Assembly (NCBI GenBank): GCA_016938685.1
Contig: JAFGUD010000262.1
Location: forward strand, 1-64,000
Length of the DNA stretch: 64,000 bases
Reading direction: 5' to 3'
From: Bacteroidales bacterium
Lineage (GTDB): Bacteria; Bacteroidota; Bacteroidia; Bacteroidales; JAFGUD01
Part shown: one piece after another, positions 1 through 7,846 of the stretch
How the letters are laid out: each line of letters begins with the position of its first letter
Numbering within the stretch: position 1 is the first letter of the stretch
The notes under the pieces: model-generated
Seen by the model: only the letters and a program-made list of their open reading frames with translations
Database searches by the model: none
Told to the model about the DNA's origin: nothing
Position numbers and translations under genes: made by a program

Positions 1-28
1 CCAATAATATGTGGGTTAACCCCGATTT

Positions 29-80
29 AGAATAACTCAAATTTGGGTGTTTGAAAAGCTCCAAATTTGCTAGTTATTCT
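29..80. repeat. 18-bp inverted repeat upstream of fumC
   Basis: The arms are 29-46 and 61-80. They match over 18 bp, with a 2-nt bulge in the right arm and a 14-nt loop between. A second, weaker pair (TTAACCCCGAT near 17-27 against ATTCGGGTTAA near 105-115) could enclose the first, giving a nested structure of about 100 nt. No T-run follows either arm, so it does not look like a simple terminator. It could be a structured RNA leader, the end of an upstream element or a decayed mobile-element end. Only the pairing is seen. Confidence 0.5.
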
Positions 81-167
81 TAATCGTAAGAATTATTTGT
101 GAATAATTCGGGTTAAAGGATTTGCTTCTGTGTGTTGCAAAATATTTTTATTAAAAATTTAATTTTT

Positions 168-175
168 TAGATTTG
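168..175 (+). promoter_or_regulatory. -7 box TAGATTTG of the fumC promoter
   Basis: The sequence matches the Bacteroidota -7 consensus TAnnTTTG and lies 25 nt before the fumC start. No TTG stands at the right distance upstream (the nearest is 30 nt away), so only half of the promoter is supported. Confidence 0.4.
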
Positions 176-200
176 TAGGAAATTATTAAAAAATTTCACT

Positions 201-1601
201 ATGGATTTCAGAATTGAGCATGACACTATTGGCGAAGTAAAAGTACCTGCCGATAAATATTGGGCTGCACAAACCCAACGTTCGTTAGAAAATTTTAAAA
301 TTGGTGAGCCGGCTTCTATGCCGCTTGAAATAATTAAGGCATTTGGGTATCTTAAAAAAGCTGCCGCATTAACAAATCTTCAACTTGGAGTATTAACTAA
401 AGAAAAATGTGATCTTATTTCACAAGTTTGCGAAGAAATAATTGAAGGCAAACTGAATGATCAATTTCCATTGGTTGTATGGCAAACAGGTTCGGGTACT
501 CAATCAAACATGAATGTAAATGAGGTTGTTGCGAACAGAGCGCATGTTTTAGCCGGAAATAAATTGGGCGAAGGCAAAACTTTTATTCATCCAAATGATG
601 ATGTGAACAAATCTCAATCCTCAAATGATACTTTTCCTACGGCAATGCACATTGCAGCATACAAAATGTTAATTGATGTAACAATTCCCGGGATTGAAAA
701 GTTGAAAAATACAATAAAATCAAAATCTGATGAGTTTATGGAGATTGTTAAAATCGGTCGTACTCACTGGATGGACGCAACTCCATTAACTCTTGGACAA
801 GAATTTTCAGGATATGTTTCTCAACTTGACCATGGTTTAAGAGCAATAAAAAATACTTTGGCGCATCTTTCAGAACTTGCACTTGGTGGAACCGCAGTAG
901 GAACCGGATTAAATACTCCAAAAGGATATTCAAAACTGGTTGCAGAAAAAATTGCAGAACTTACCGGTTTACCATTTATCACAGGAGAAAATAAATTTGA
1001 AGGGTTAGCGGCACACGATGCAATTGTTGAGTCACACGGTGCTTTGAAAACTATAGCTGCAAGCATTATGAAAATTGCAAATGATATAAGAGTTATTGCA
1101 TCAGGTCCACGTTGCGGTATTGGCGAAATAATTATTCCGGCTAACGAACCGGGTTCTTCAATTATGCCAGGAAAAGTAAATCCAACTCAGGTTGAAGCAA
1201 TAACAATGGTTGCAGCTCAGGTTTTTGGTAATGATGTTGCGATAAATATTGGTGGTATGAATGGTCATTTTGAATTGAATGTTTTTAAACCAATGATGAT
1301 TTATAATTTCTTAAATTCTGCTCGTTTATTAGGTGATGCGTGTGTTTCTTTCAATGATAATTTGGCAATAGGAATAGAACCAAACAAAGAAAGAATTACT
1401 CACTTTTTGAACGATTCTTTGATGCTTGTAACAGCTTTGAACACCCATATTGGTTACGAAAATGCTGCAAAAATTGCAAAAAAAGCCTACAAAGAAAATA
1501 CAACATTGAAAAAAGCTGCTATTGAGCTAGGATTTCTTACCTCTGAACAATTTGACGAATGGGTAAGACCTGAAAAAATGATTGGAAGTTTAGAAAAATA
1601 G
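201..1601 (+). CDS. fumC: Class II fumarate hydratase
   Basis: Catalyses the reversible hydration of fumarate to L-malate in the TCA cycle; cytoplasmic, iron-independent and tetrameric in known members. The 466-residue length is normal for the family. Visible family blocks are [10 protein letters not shown] at 96-105, [10 protein letters not shown] at 186-195 (with the conserved His) and the signature [11 protein letters not shown] at 318-328, whose serine is on the catalytic loop. The ATG at 201 follows a TAnnTTTG box by 25 nt and there is no Shine-Dalgarno sequence, as is usual in Bacteroidota. A clear terminator follows at 1623, so the gene is probably monocistronic. Aspartase and argininosuccinate lyase share the fold, but the blocks fit fumarase C best. 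Confidence 0.95.
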   Translation: MDFRIEHDTIGEVKVPADKYWAAQTQRSLENFKIGEPASMPLEIIKAFGYLKKAAALTNLQLGVLTKEKCDLISQVCEEIIEGKLNDQFPLVVWQTGSGTQSNMNVNEVVANRAHVLAGNKLGEGKTFIHPNDDVNKSQSSNDTFPTAMHIAAYKMLIDVTIPGIEKLKNTIKSKSDEFMEIVKIGRTHWMDATPLTLGQEFSGYVSQLDHGLRAIKNTLAHLSELALGGTAVGTGLNTPKGYSKLVAEKIAELTGLPFITGENKFEGLAAHDAIVESHGALKTIAASIMKIANDIRVIASGPRCGIGEIIIPANEPGSSIMPGKVNPTQVEAITMVAAQVFGNDVAINIGGMNGHFELNVFKPMMIYNFLNSARLLGDACVSFNDNLAIGIEPNKERITHFLNDSLMLVTALNTHIGYENAAKIAKKAYKENTTLKKAAIELGFLTSEQFDEWVRPEKMIGSLEK

Positions 1602-1622
1602 TTTCATTTTTTATTAAAATTT

Positions 1623-1654
1623 AAACACCTTAAATACAATTAAGGTGTTTTTTT
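1623..1654 (+). terminator. Rho-independent terminator after fumC
   Basis: AAACACCTTAA (1623-1633) pairs with TTAAGGTGTTT (1640-1650) across a 6-nt loop, followed by a T-run. It lies 22 nt after the fumC stop. Confidence 0.85.
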
Positions 1655-1792
1655 ATTTTGCTGATAATCAGAATTTTAGCGTTTGAGGAGAATAAAATAT
1701 TTTAAAAAAAAATTATTTTTGATTAGTTTTTTTTACATTTGAACCGATATTTGTTTTTTTTTAATGAATTGTAACAATTAAAATCATTTTTA

Positions 1793-3826
1793 GTGAAGTT
1801 ATTTAAAGAAATAAAGTTAAAGAATTTATTTATTTACACATTCTTGATCTTTTCTTTGTTTTTTGCTGTAATTATTGTTTTTTCAATGATTTACGAAGTG
1901 AAAAACAGGCAGATTTTTGACACTCAAACTGAATTTTTTAAAATTAATAAAAACTTAAATAGCATAAAAAATAATCAGAATGATTTATTCCTACATAAAA
2001 GAAATCAATATGTTATAGAATCCGAAGAATTATTTAAATTAAACTCTGAAATTAACAGACTTGATGGTTTAATAGATAGTATTATTACTTTGAAAATAAT
2101 TAAAAAGAATAATTTCACTTCTTCTCTTGCCGAATTCAAATCTGATTTAGAAAAATATCAGTCACAATGTGATAATATACTGAAAATTAACGAACAACTT
2201 TACTCTCCAAATGTAGGAGTAGTTTCTCAACTGGAAATTATTTCTACAAAATTAAAAAAGGAAAATAAATATCAAGAGTTAGATTTGATTAAATACCTGA
2301 GTGATATTGAATTATATCGAAAACAGCTAATTGAAGGGAGAATTACAAAAAGAGAATTTGAGAAAAAAGCAACTTTATTGTTCGAGAAAATTGCTTCTAC
2401 GCAAACTTCTGATTATGAAAAATATTATGTCCTTCTCTTTGAAGATAATATAACAAATTATTATAATAATACACAACTAGAATATTCTAAAAGAAAAGAA
2501 GTTGGAGATTCATATAATGAAGGTCTATTATTGTTTTTGGATAAACAATATAATTTATTGCTAGATAGAATAACAATTATTGAAAATCAAGTAATTGAAA
2601 TTAGAGGCGATTATTTTAGGAGAAGTTTTATACAGTACATTGTTGTTATACTCTTAATAATTGTATTGAACGTTGTGTTGTTTAATTTTCTGTATAGAAT
2701 ATTGTATAAGCCATGGTTCAATTTACAACCGGTATTTGAAGATTTATCAATTGGTAAAATTCCTGAAATTGATATTTTAACTACCTTATCAGAATTTAAG
2801 ATTATTACAACTTCTCTCGATAAATTTGTTGATAATATAAAATCTAAAAATAGTTTTATTTTAGAATTATCAAAAAGAAACTATACCGCTGATTTTGTAT
2901 CAAAAACAGATGATGAATTAGGTGTTTCTTTGTCTAAATTACAAAGCGAACTAATTAAAGCAGAAAAAGAATCGGTTCAATACCAAGAAACCGAACAAAA
3001 TCAAAAATGGACAGCTACTGGAATTGCTAAAATCGGTGCTGTTATGCGTCAGAACACAGAAGATATTGACGGTTTATCTAAAAATGTTTTGAAGGAAATT
3101 ATTCAATATGTTGATGCTGTGCAGGGAGCTCTTTATTTATACAATGAAAAATTAAAACAGCTTGAGCTTAATTCTTCGTTTTCTTATGGTAAACAAAGGA
3201 CAAAAAACCATACAATACAGCCGTATGAAGGACTATTAGGTACGATTATTGTAGAAAAAAGAGATTATTATTATAAAGAAATACCTGAAAATTATTTATT
3301 TCTAGAAACCGGACTTGGTTATTCAAAACCCAAAAGTTTATTTGCCTTTCCTTTATTATTTGAAAATAAAATATATGGTGTTATTGAACTTGCATCAATG
3401 AGTGAGTTTAAAGAGTATGAAAGAAATTTTTTGAAAAATCTTGGAGTTGAAATAGCAATTACAATTTCGTATACTGAAATAAATGTTCAAACAAAAACCC
3501 TTCTAGAGCAATCTAAAAAACAAGCAATCGAATTACAATCAAATGAAAAACTCTTTAAGAAAAATCAGGATAATTTAAAAAGTTTGCTCAGAATGACAGA
3601 GCAAAGATTGAGAGATAGAGAAGAAACCCTAAAGATTAAAGAACAAATAGTTATGCAGAAAGTTCAGGAATTGCTTGAATTACAGAAAGAATTATCTGAA
3701 AAAGAAGAATATATTGAGAATGTCACAAACGAATATGAAAATATAAAATCTGAACTAGAAAACAAAAACACAGAATTGCGTGAACGTATAGCAGAATTGG
3801 ATAAACGATTACGAGATAAAAATTAG
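1793..3826 (+). CDS. Membrane-anchored GAF-domain protein with C-terminal coiled coil
   Basis: A likely inner-membrane sensor of 677 residues. Transmembrane segments lie near residues 13-34 and 279-303 and enclose a helical extracytoplasmic region of about 245 residues, the layout of a four-helix sensor. A HAMP-like linker follows (about 305-390), then a GAF domain (about 425-565) and a highly charged coiled coil (about 570-677). There is no histidine kinase, SpoIIE, GGDEF or methyl-accepting domain after the GAF, so the output is not evident; signalling may pass by protein contact through the coil. The start is GTG at 1793, chosen because it gives a clean hydrophobic N-terminus. The gene stands alone, with converging holA downstream. 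Similar GAF proteins in this phylum end in SpoIIE phosphatase domains, so this may be a reduced relative. The function is inferred. Confidence 0.7.
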   Translation: MKLFKEIKLKNLFIYTFLIFSLFFAVIIVFSMIYEVKNRQIFDTQTEFFKINKNLNSIKNNQNDLFLHKRNQYVIESEELFKLNSEINRLDGLIDSIITLKIIKKNNFTSSLAEFKSDLEKYQSQCDNILKINEQLYSPNVGVVSQLEIISTKLKKENKYQELDLIKYLSDIELYRKQLIEGRITKREFEKKATLLFEKIASTQTSDYEKYYVLLFEDNITNYYNNTQLEYSKRKEVGDSYNEGLLLFLDKQYNLLLDRITIIENQVIEIRGDYFRRSFIQYIVVILLIIVLNVVLFNFLYRILYKPWFNLQPVFEDLSIGKIPEIDILTTLSEFKIITTSLDKFVDNIKSKNSFILELSKRNYTADFVSKTDDELGVSLSKLQSELIKAEKESVQYQETEQNQKWTATGIAKIGAVMRQNTEDIDGLSKNVLKEIIQYVDAVQGALYLYNEKLKQLELNSSFSYGKQRTKNHTIQPYEGLLGTIIVEKRDYYYKEIPENYLFLETGLGYSKPKSLFAFPLLFENKIYGVIELASMSEFKEYERNFLKNLGVEIAITISYTEINVQTKTLLEQSKKQAIELQSNEKLFKKNQDNLKSLLRMTEQRLRDREETLKIKEQIVMQKVQELLELQKELSEKEEYIENVTNEYENIKSELENKNTELRERIAELDKRLRDKN

Positions 3827-3859
3827 AAAATAAAGCAATTATTTTTTATACGGGAATTG

Positions 3860-4858
3860 TCAGTGAAGTATTTTAAAAACCATTTCCTTTAGTAATTCTC
3901 CCTCAGTCATAGAAACATTATCAACTCCCTTTGATTTTAAATCATATTCTCGAAGTATAGAAATGATAAATACCAATTTGTTGAGATTATAAGCTTTTGA
4001 TGCATTTAAGTAATTATCAGCAAAATACGGGTTTACTTTTAATGCTTTAGCAACGTTCATTTTGCTTTTATCTCGTAATGAATGAACCATTAAAACTTTT
4101 GAAAAAAAGCCAAACAAAGAGCTGATAGTCAGCACAAAAGGATTATTTTTAGGATTTGCAGAAAAATGCTTCACTATTCGGTTTGCTTTAAGTGCATCTC
4201 TGCTTATTAGTGCGTTTTGAAGTTCAAAAACATTATAATCTTTGCTTATTCCGATGTTTTGTTCAATGTCAATAGGTAGTATTTTTGTTCCTGCTTTTAG
4301 ACTTATTATTAGTTTGTCTAATTCATTTGCGACTTTTCCTATATCAGTTCCAAGATAGGCAACAAGCATTTTTGTAGCCACAGGATCAATTGTGAAATTT
4401 TTTTCGGCAATATATTTTGTAATCCAGTCAGGAATTTGATTCTCGTATAACTTCTTGGATTCAAAGACAATGCCGGTTTTTTCTGCTTCTTTGTAGAATT
4501 TTTTTCTCTTGTCTAAAGTTTTGTATTTATAGTTTATTACCAGAATTGTTGATTCTAATGGTCTTTGAGCATAATGAACTAAATTGTCAAATGACTTAAT
4601 GTTTTGGGCTTCTTTGATGATAACAACCATTCTGTCAGACATCATAGGAAAACGTCTTGCCGTATTGTCAATTTGAGCAACATTTATGTCTTTGCCATAC
4701 ATAACAATCTGGTTAAAAGCATGTTGCTCGGGAGGCAAAGCATTATGGGAGATGTAGTCAGTAATTTTGTCGATAAAATAAGATTCATCTCCCATTAAGA
4801 AGTAAATTGGTCTGTATTTGCCGGTTTTCAACTCCGACATTATTTGATTAAAAGTCAT
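3860..4858 (-). CDS. holA: DNA polymerase III, delta subunit
   Basis: The clamp-loader subunit that opens the beta sliding clamp during replication. Its 332 residues are typical of HolA. The N-terminus carries the family pattern with GDESYFID at 23-30 after a short basic helix, followed by the Rossmann-like domain I and the helical collar region. The start at 4858 lies directly against the heptad repeat array 4866-4991, so its whole leader is repeat sequence. The HD-like gene lies upstream on the same strand. No separate promoter was found between them. Confidence 0.88.
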   Translation of the reverse strand: MTFNQIMSELKTGKYRPIYFLMGDESYFIDKITDYISHNALPPEQHAFNQIVMYGKDINVAQIDNTARRFPMMSDRMVVIIKEAQNIKSFDNLVHYAQRPLESTILVINYKYKTLDKRKKFYKEAEKTGIVFESKKLYENQIPDWITKYIAEKNFTIDPVATKMLVAYLGTDIGKVANELDKLIISLKAGTKILPIDIEQNIGISKDYNVFELQNALISRDALKANRIVKHFSANPKNNPFVLTISSLFGFFSKVLMVHSLRDKSKMNVAKALKVNPYFADNYLNASKAYNLNKLVFIISILREYDLKSKGVDNVSMTEGELLKEMVFKILH

Positions 4859-4865
4859 TTTAATA

Positions 4866-4991
4866 AATTAAGAACTAAGAATTAAGAACTAACAATGCAC
4901 AAATAACAATTAACAATTAACAATTAACAGCGTGCAAATAACAATGCACAAATAACAATGCACTTAACTATTAACTATTAATCATTAACTA
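4866..4991. repeat. Heptameric repeat array (18 units of 7 bp)
   Basis: The stretch reads as 18 consecutive 7-mers without loss of register: AATTAAG, AACTAAG, AATTAAG, AACTAAC, AATGCAC, AAATAAC, three AATTAAC, AGCGTGC, AAATAAC, AATGCAC, AAATAAC, AATGCAC, then TTAACTA, TTAACTA, TTAATCA, TTAACTA. It fills the gap between the stop of the HD-like gene (4978-4980) and the holA start. It also enters the last codons of the HD-like gene. Related arrays lie at 46858-46899 and 51015-51175. Confidence 0.9.
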
Positions 4992-5538
4992 TAAGTCTTT
5001 CCTTGAATGGTAAAAAAGTCATGAAATCAGCATGATGAACAACATACGCTTCGGTTGAGCGTTTTACCATATTTCCTTCGCCTGCATGGGCGGCAATAAT
5101 ATGACAAACCTCTGCCGGAACTCCACATTGTTCTGCCAATGAAACACCTGAAAAAGGATGTCTTACGTATTTGCCGTAATTTCCTTGATAAGATTTACCA
5201 TTTTCATTTTTTTCATATTCCAATAATTTGCCAACATCAGCTAAAATTGCTCCTGCTATAAGAACGTCCATATCGACAGGAAGTTCATCTTTGAAAAAAT
5301 CTTTCATTTTTTCTCCACTTGCTTTTGCAATATGAACAACCGATTGTTTGTGATCCATAAAACTCACTTTCAAATCGGGTCCTGCTAACAATGTAAAAGG
5401 AATAACGAATAAATCGTCAGCGTTTAATTTGCTTTTTGCTAGTGCCAATTCCCATGTGTCTGCAACTTGTTGGCGCAACTCAGTGTTTTCAATCCACATA
5501 AGTTCTGTGCCCCATATTTTTTTTACTCTTTCAGTCAT
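4978..5538 (-). CDS. HD-domain-like phosphohydrolase family protein
   Basis: A cytoplasmic protein of 186 residues resembling metal-dependent HD phosphohydrolases. Candidate ligands are His69, the doublet position at 100-101, His127, His151 and an Asp near 171. The usual His-Asp doublet reads Ala100-Asp101 (ILADVGK), so the standard two-metal site may be incomplete. The substrate is unknown. The last few codons, ending LIVND, are encoded inside the heptad array, so the C-terminus seems to have been reset by repeat growth. It lies upstream of holA on the same strand and is divergent from the DAHP synthase gene, with candidate promoters for both in the shared spacer. Confidence 0.7.
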   Translation of the reverse strand: MTERVKKIWGTELMWIENTELRQQVADTWELALAKSKLNADDLFVIPFTLLAGPDLKVSFMDHKQSVVHIAKASGEKMKDFFKDELPVDMDVLIAGAILADVGKLLEYEKNENGKSYQGNYGKYVRHPFSGVSLAEQCGVPAEVCHIIAAHAGEGNMVKRSTEAYVVHHADFMTFLPFKERLIVND

Positions 5539-5571
5539 AATCTTTTTTTTTACAAAAAAAACAATAATCTA

Positions 5572-5579
5572 CAAATGTA
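5572..5579 (-). promoter_or_regulatory. -7 box TACATTTG for the HD-like gene
   Basis: Read on the minus strand this matches TAnnTTTG, 33 nt before the ATG at 5538. No good TTG element is visible at the right distance. It sits 35 nt from the oppositely directed box at 5615. Confidence 0.4.
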
Positions 5580-5614
5580 AAAATTTTAGTTTAACATATT
5601 TCATCATTTTTTAA

Positions 5615-5622
5615 TATTTTTG
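5615..5622 (+). promoter_or_regulatory. -7 box TATTTTTG for the DAHP synthase gene
   Basis: Matches TAnnTTTG on the plus strand, 61 nt before the start at 5684. The -33 region is only T-rich, without a clear TTG. Confidence 0.4.
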
Positions 5623-5683
5623 CGGTCTTTGGTTAAATGTCAATTCTTTTATATTTATTTGCACTTTTTAAAGCTTTGGGTTA

Positions 5684-6760
5684 ATGAATTTTTTAGGTTT
5701 CAGAAATTGGTTTGATTCTTTATCAAATTGTTCGCATTTGGTAATTGCCGGTCCTTGTTCTGCTGAATCAGAAGAGCAGGTTTTGGACACAGCCAGACAA
5801 ATTTCTAAAATAGAACAAGTAAAAGTTTTTCGTGCAGGAGTTTGGAAACCAAGAACAAGTCCTAATGATTTTGAGGGAGTTGGAGAAATAGCATTAAAAT
5901 GGTTGAAAAAGGTAAAATCTGAAACAGGTTTACTTACATGCGTTGAAGTTGCTACCAGCAAACATGTTGAAAAATGTCTTGAAAATGATGTGGATATTTT
6001 TTGGGTTGGAGCCAGAACTGTTGCAAATCCATTTTCTGTTCAGTCAATTGCAGATGTTTTAAAGGGTGTTGACAAGCCTGTTTTAATAAAAAACCCCATA
6101 AATCCTGATTTAAAACTTTGGGTTGGGGCAATTGAAAGAATTTATAAAGCCGGAATAAATAAAATTGCTGCAATTCACAGGGGTTTTTATCCTTTTGAAG
6201 ACACCAGATTTAGAAATATTCCAAAATGGGAAATTCCAATTGAACTCAAAACTTTATTCCCAAATTTGCAAATTATTACTGATCCAAGTCATATTGCAGG
6301 GAAAATTGAACTTATAAAAGAAGTTGCTTCGCAGGCATTGTGTATGAATGTAGACGGCTTAATGATTGAAACTCATAATAATCCAAAAGTTGCTTTGAGT
6401 GATGCGTCTCAACAATTAACACCTTTGCAGTTAGATGTTTTATTAAAAGAATTAAAATTTAGAAAAGAACAAATTATAAATAAAGAATTACTTTCGGATC
6501 TTCAAAATTGGAGATTTCAAATAGATTCTCTTGATTTTCAAATGCTTGAATTACTTTCAAAACGAATGGAAATTGTTGAAAAAATGGGCAAATACAAAGA
6601 AGAGAGAAATATGAGTGTTTTTCAGCTGGAAAGATGGAAAGAAATTCGAGCAACAAGAATAAAAGCAGGAGAAGAATTAGGTCTTGATTCCGATTTTGTG
6701 AAAAAAATATTGCAAATAATACATAATCAATCAATAATAGCACAATCTAAAAACAAATAA
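5684..6760 (+). CDS. Bifunctional DAHP synthase / chorismate mutase (type II)
   Basis: Carries the first step of the shikimate pathway (phosphoenolpyruvate plus erythrose 4-phosphate to DAHP) and chorismate-to-prephenate mutation. The N-terminal barrel (about 1-260) shows IAGPCSAESEEQ near 21-32, the KPRTSP-type substrate loop near 54-59 and a TDPSH motif near 205-209, as in type I-beta enzymes. The last 90 residues form the all-helical AroQ chorismate mutase domain. This fusion is widespread in Bacteroidota and allows feedback control through the mutase domain. The EEP hydrolase gene starts 1 nt after this stop, so the two are probably co-transcribed. Confidence 0.92.
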   Translation: MNFLGFRNWFDSLSNCSHLVIAGPCSAESEEQVLDTARQISKIEQVKVFRAGVWKPRTSPNDFEGVGEIALKWLKKVKSETGLLTCVEVATSKHVEKCLENDVDIFWVGARTVANPFSVQSIADVLKGVDKPVLIKNPINPDLKLWVGAIERIYKAGINKIAAIHRGFYPFEDTRFRNIPKWEIPIELKTLFPNLQIITDPSHIAGKIELIKEVASQALCMNVDGLMIETHNNPKVALSDASQQLTPLQLDVLLKELKFRKEQIINKELLSDLQNWRFQIDSLDFQMLELLSKRMEIVEKMGKYKEERNMSVFQLERWKEIRATRIKAGEELGLDSDFVKKILQIIHNQSIIAQSKNK

Positions 6761-6761
6761 A

Positions 6762-7799
6762 ATGAGACGTTTTTTACTTTTTTTACTACCAGCTACAATA
6801 TTATTTTTAGCATTTATTGACAAAGATAAGTCTGATGAAAAGAAATCACAGATATTGGTGCTTTCTTATAATGTTGAAAATTTATTTGATACAATTGATA
6901 GTCCGTATTCGCTTGATGAAGAATTTACGTCAATGAGCTACAAAGACTGGAATACAGAACGTTATTTTAAAAAAATTAATGATTTAGCAACCGTTTTTAC
7001 ATTGGTAGATGATCAAAAATTGCCTGATATTATTTCACTATGTGAAGTTGAAAATCTTTCTGTTATTGAAGATTTAAAAAATAATCCACAATTAGCTGCA
7101 ATGAATTATCAAATAGTACATGAAGAAACAACTGACCCACGTGGAATTGATGTTGCTTTAATGTACAATCCTGAGGTTTTTAAGTATATATCACATGAGC
7201 AGTTACAAATATTTGAAGATGACGGTAAACTTTATAATTCACGCGAAATCTTATTTGTAAAAGGTATTGTAGGAAAAGACACTTTGTATGTATTTGTTAA
7301 TCATTGGAAATCCAGATCAGGTGGAGCAGAAAAAACTGAATACAAAAGAATTTGGTATGCAAAAGTTTTACGTGAAAAAATAGATTATATATTTAGCTAT
7401 TTGCCGGATGCAAACATTATTTGTATGGGTGATTTTAACGATACACCTTTTGATAAAAGCATTAACGAATATCTTAATGCTTCATTAGATTCTGTTTTCG
7501 AAAATAAGAATGAATTGTTTAATTTGACTGCTTTTTTAGCAAAAAAAGGCAAAGGCACATATAGTTATGATACAGAATGGTTTATGTTGGATAATATAAT
7601 TGTATCACAAAGCATAATGAACAAAAAAAATGGAATTTATGCAGAAAGTTGTGCAAAAGTTTTAAAGAATGATTTTTTGCAGAAATATAATTCAAAAGCA
7701 AATGACACAATACCTTTTAAAACATACGGTGGAAATACCTATTTTGGAGGAGTAAGTGATCATTTTGCTGTTTATGCTTATTTTACTGTTCGAAAGTAA
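6762..7799 (+). CDS. Secreted endonuclease/exonuclease/phosphatase family protein
   Basis: A 345-residue protein with an N-terminal hydrophobic signal (about 1-20), so it is exported or membrane-anchored. EEP-fold motifs are SYNVENLFDT (35-44), the catalytic Glu in CEVENL (near 95), VNHWKSRSGG (179-188), GDFNDTP (223-229) and the terminal GGVSDHFAV (329-337) with the general-base His334. These fit a metal-dependent phosphodiesterase acting on nucleic acid or phosphate esters; the substrate cannot be told. It directly follows the DAHP synthase gene. Confidence 0.85.
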   Translation: MRRFLLFLLPATILFLAFIDKDKSDEKKSQILVLSYNVENLFDTIDSPYSLDEEFTSMSYKDWNTERYFKKINDLATVFTLVDDQKLPDIISLCEVENLSVIEDLKNNPQLAAMNYQIVHEETTDPRGIDVALMYNPEVFKYISHEQLQIFEDDGKLYNSREILFVKGIVGKDTLYVFVNHWKSRSGGAEKTEYKRIWYAKVLREKIDYIFSYLPDANIICMGDFNDTPFDKSINEYLNASLDSVFENKNELFNLTAFLAKKGKGTYSYDTEWFMLDNIIVSQSIMNKKNGIYAESCAKVLKNDFLQKYNSKANDTIPFKTYGGNTYFGGVSDHFAVYAYFTVRK

Positions 7800-7846
7800 C
7801 AATTTGCTTGTTTTATTTTTTTTTTAATTTAGTCCAAAATTTTTGA

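Noticed and set aside
821-1066. Antisense readings inside fumC and other large genes
   Set aside because: They are frame shadows of conserved coding sequence and carry no start context or domain.
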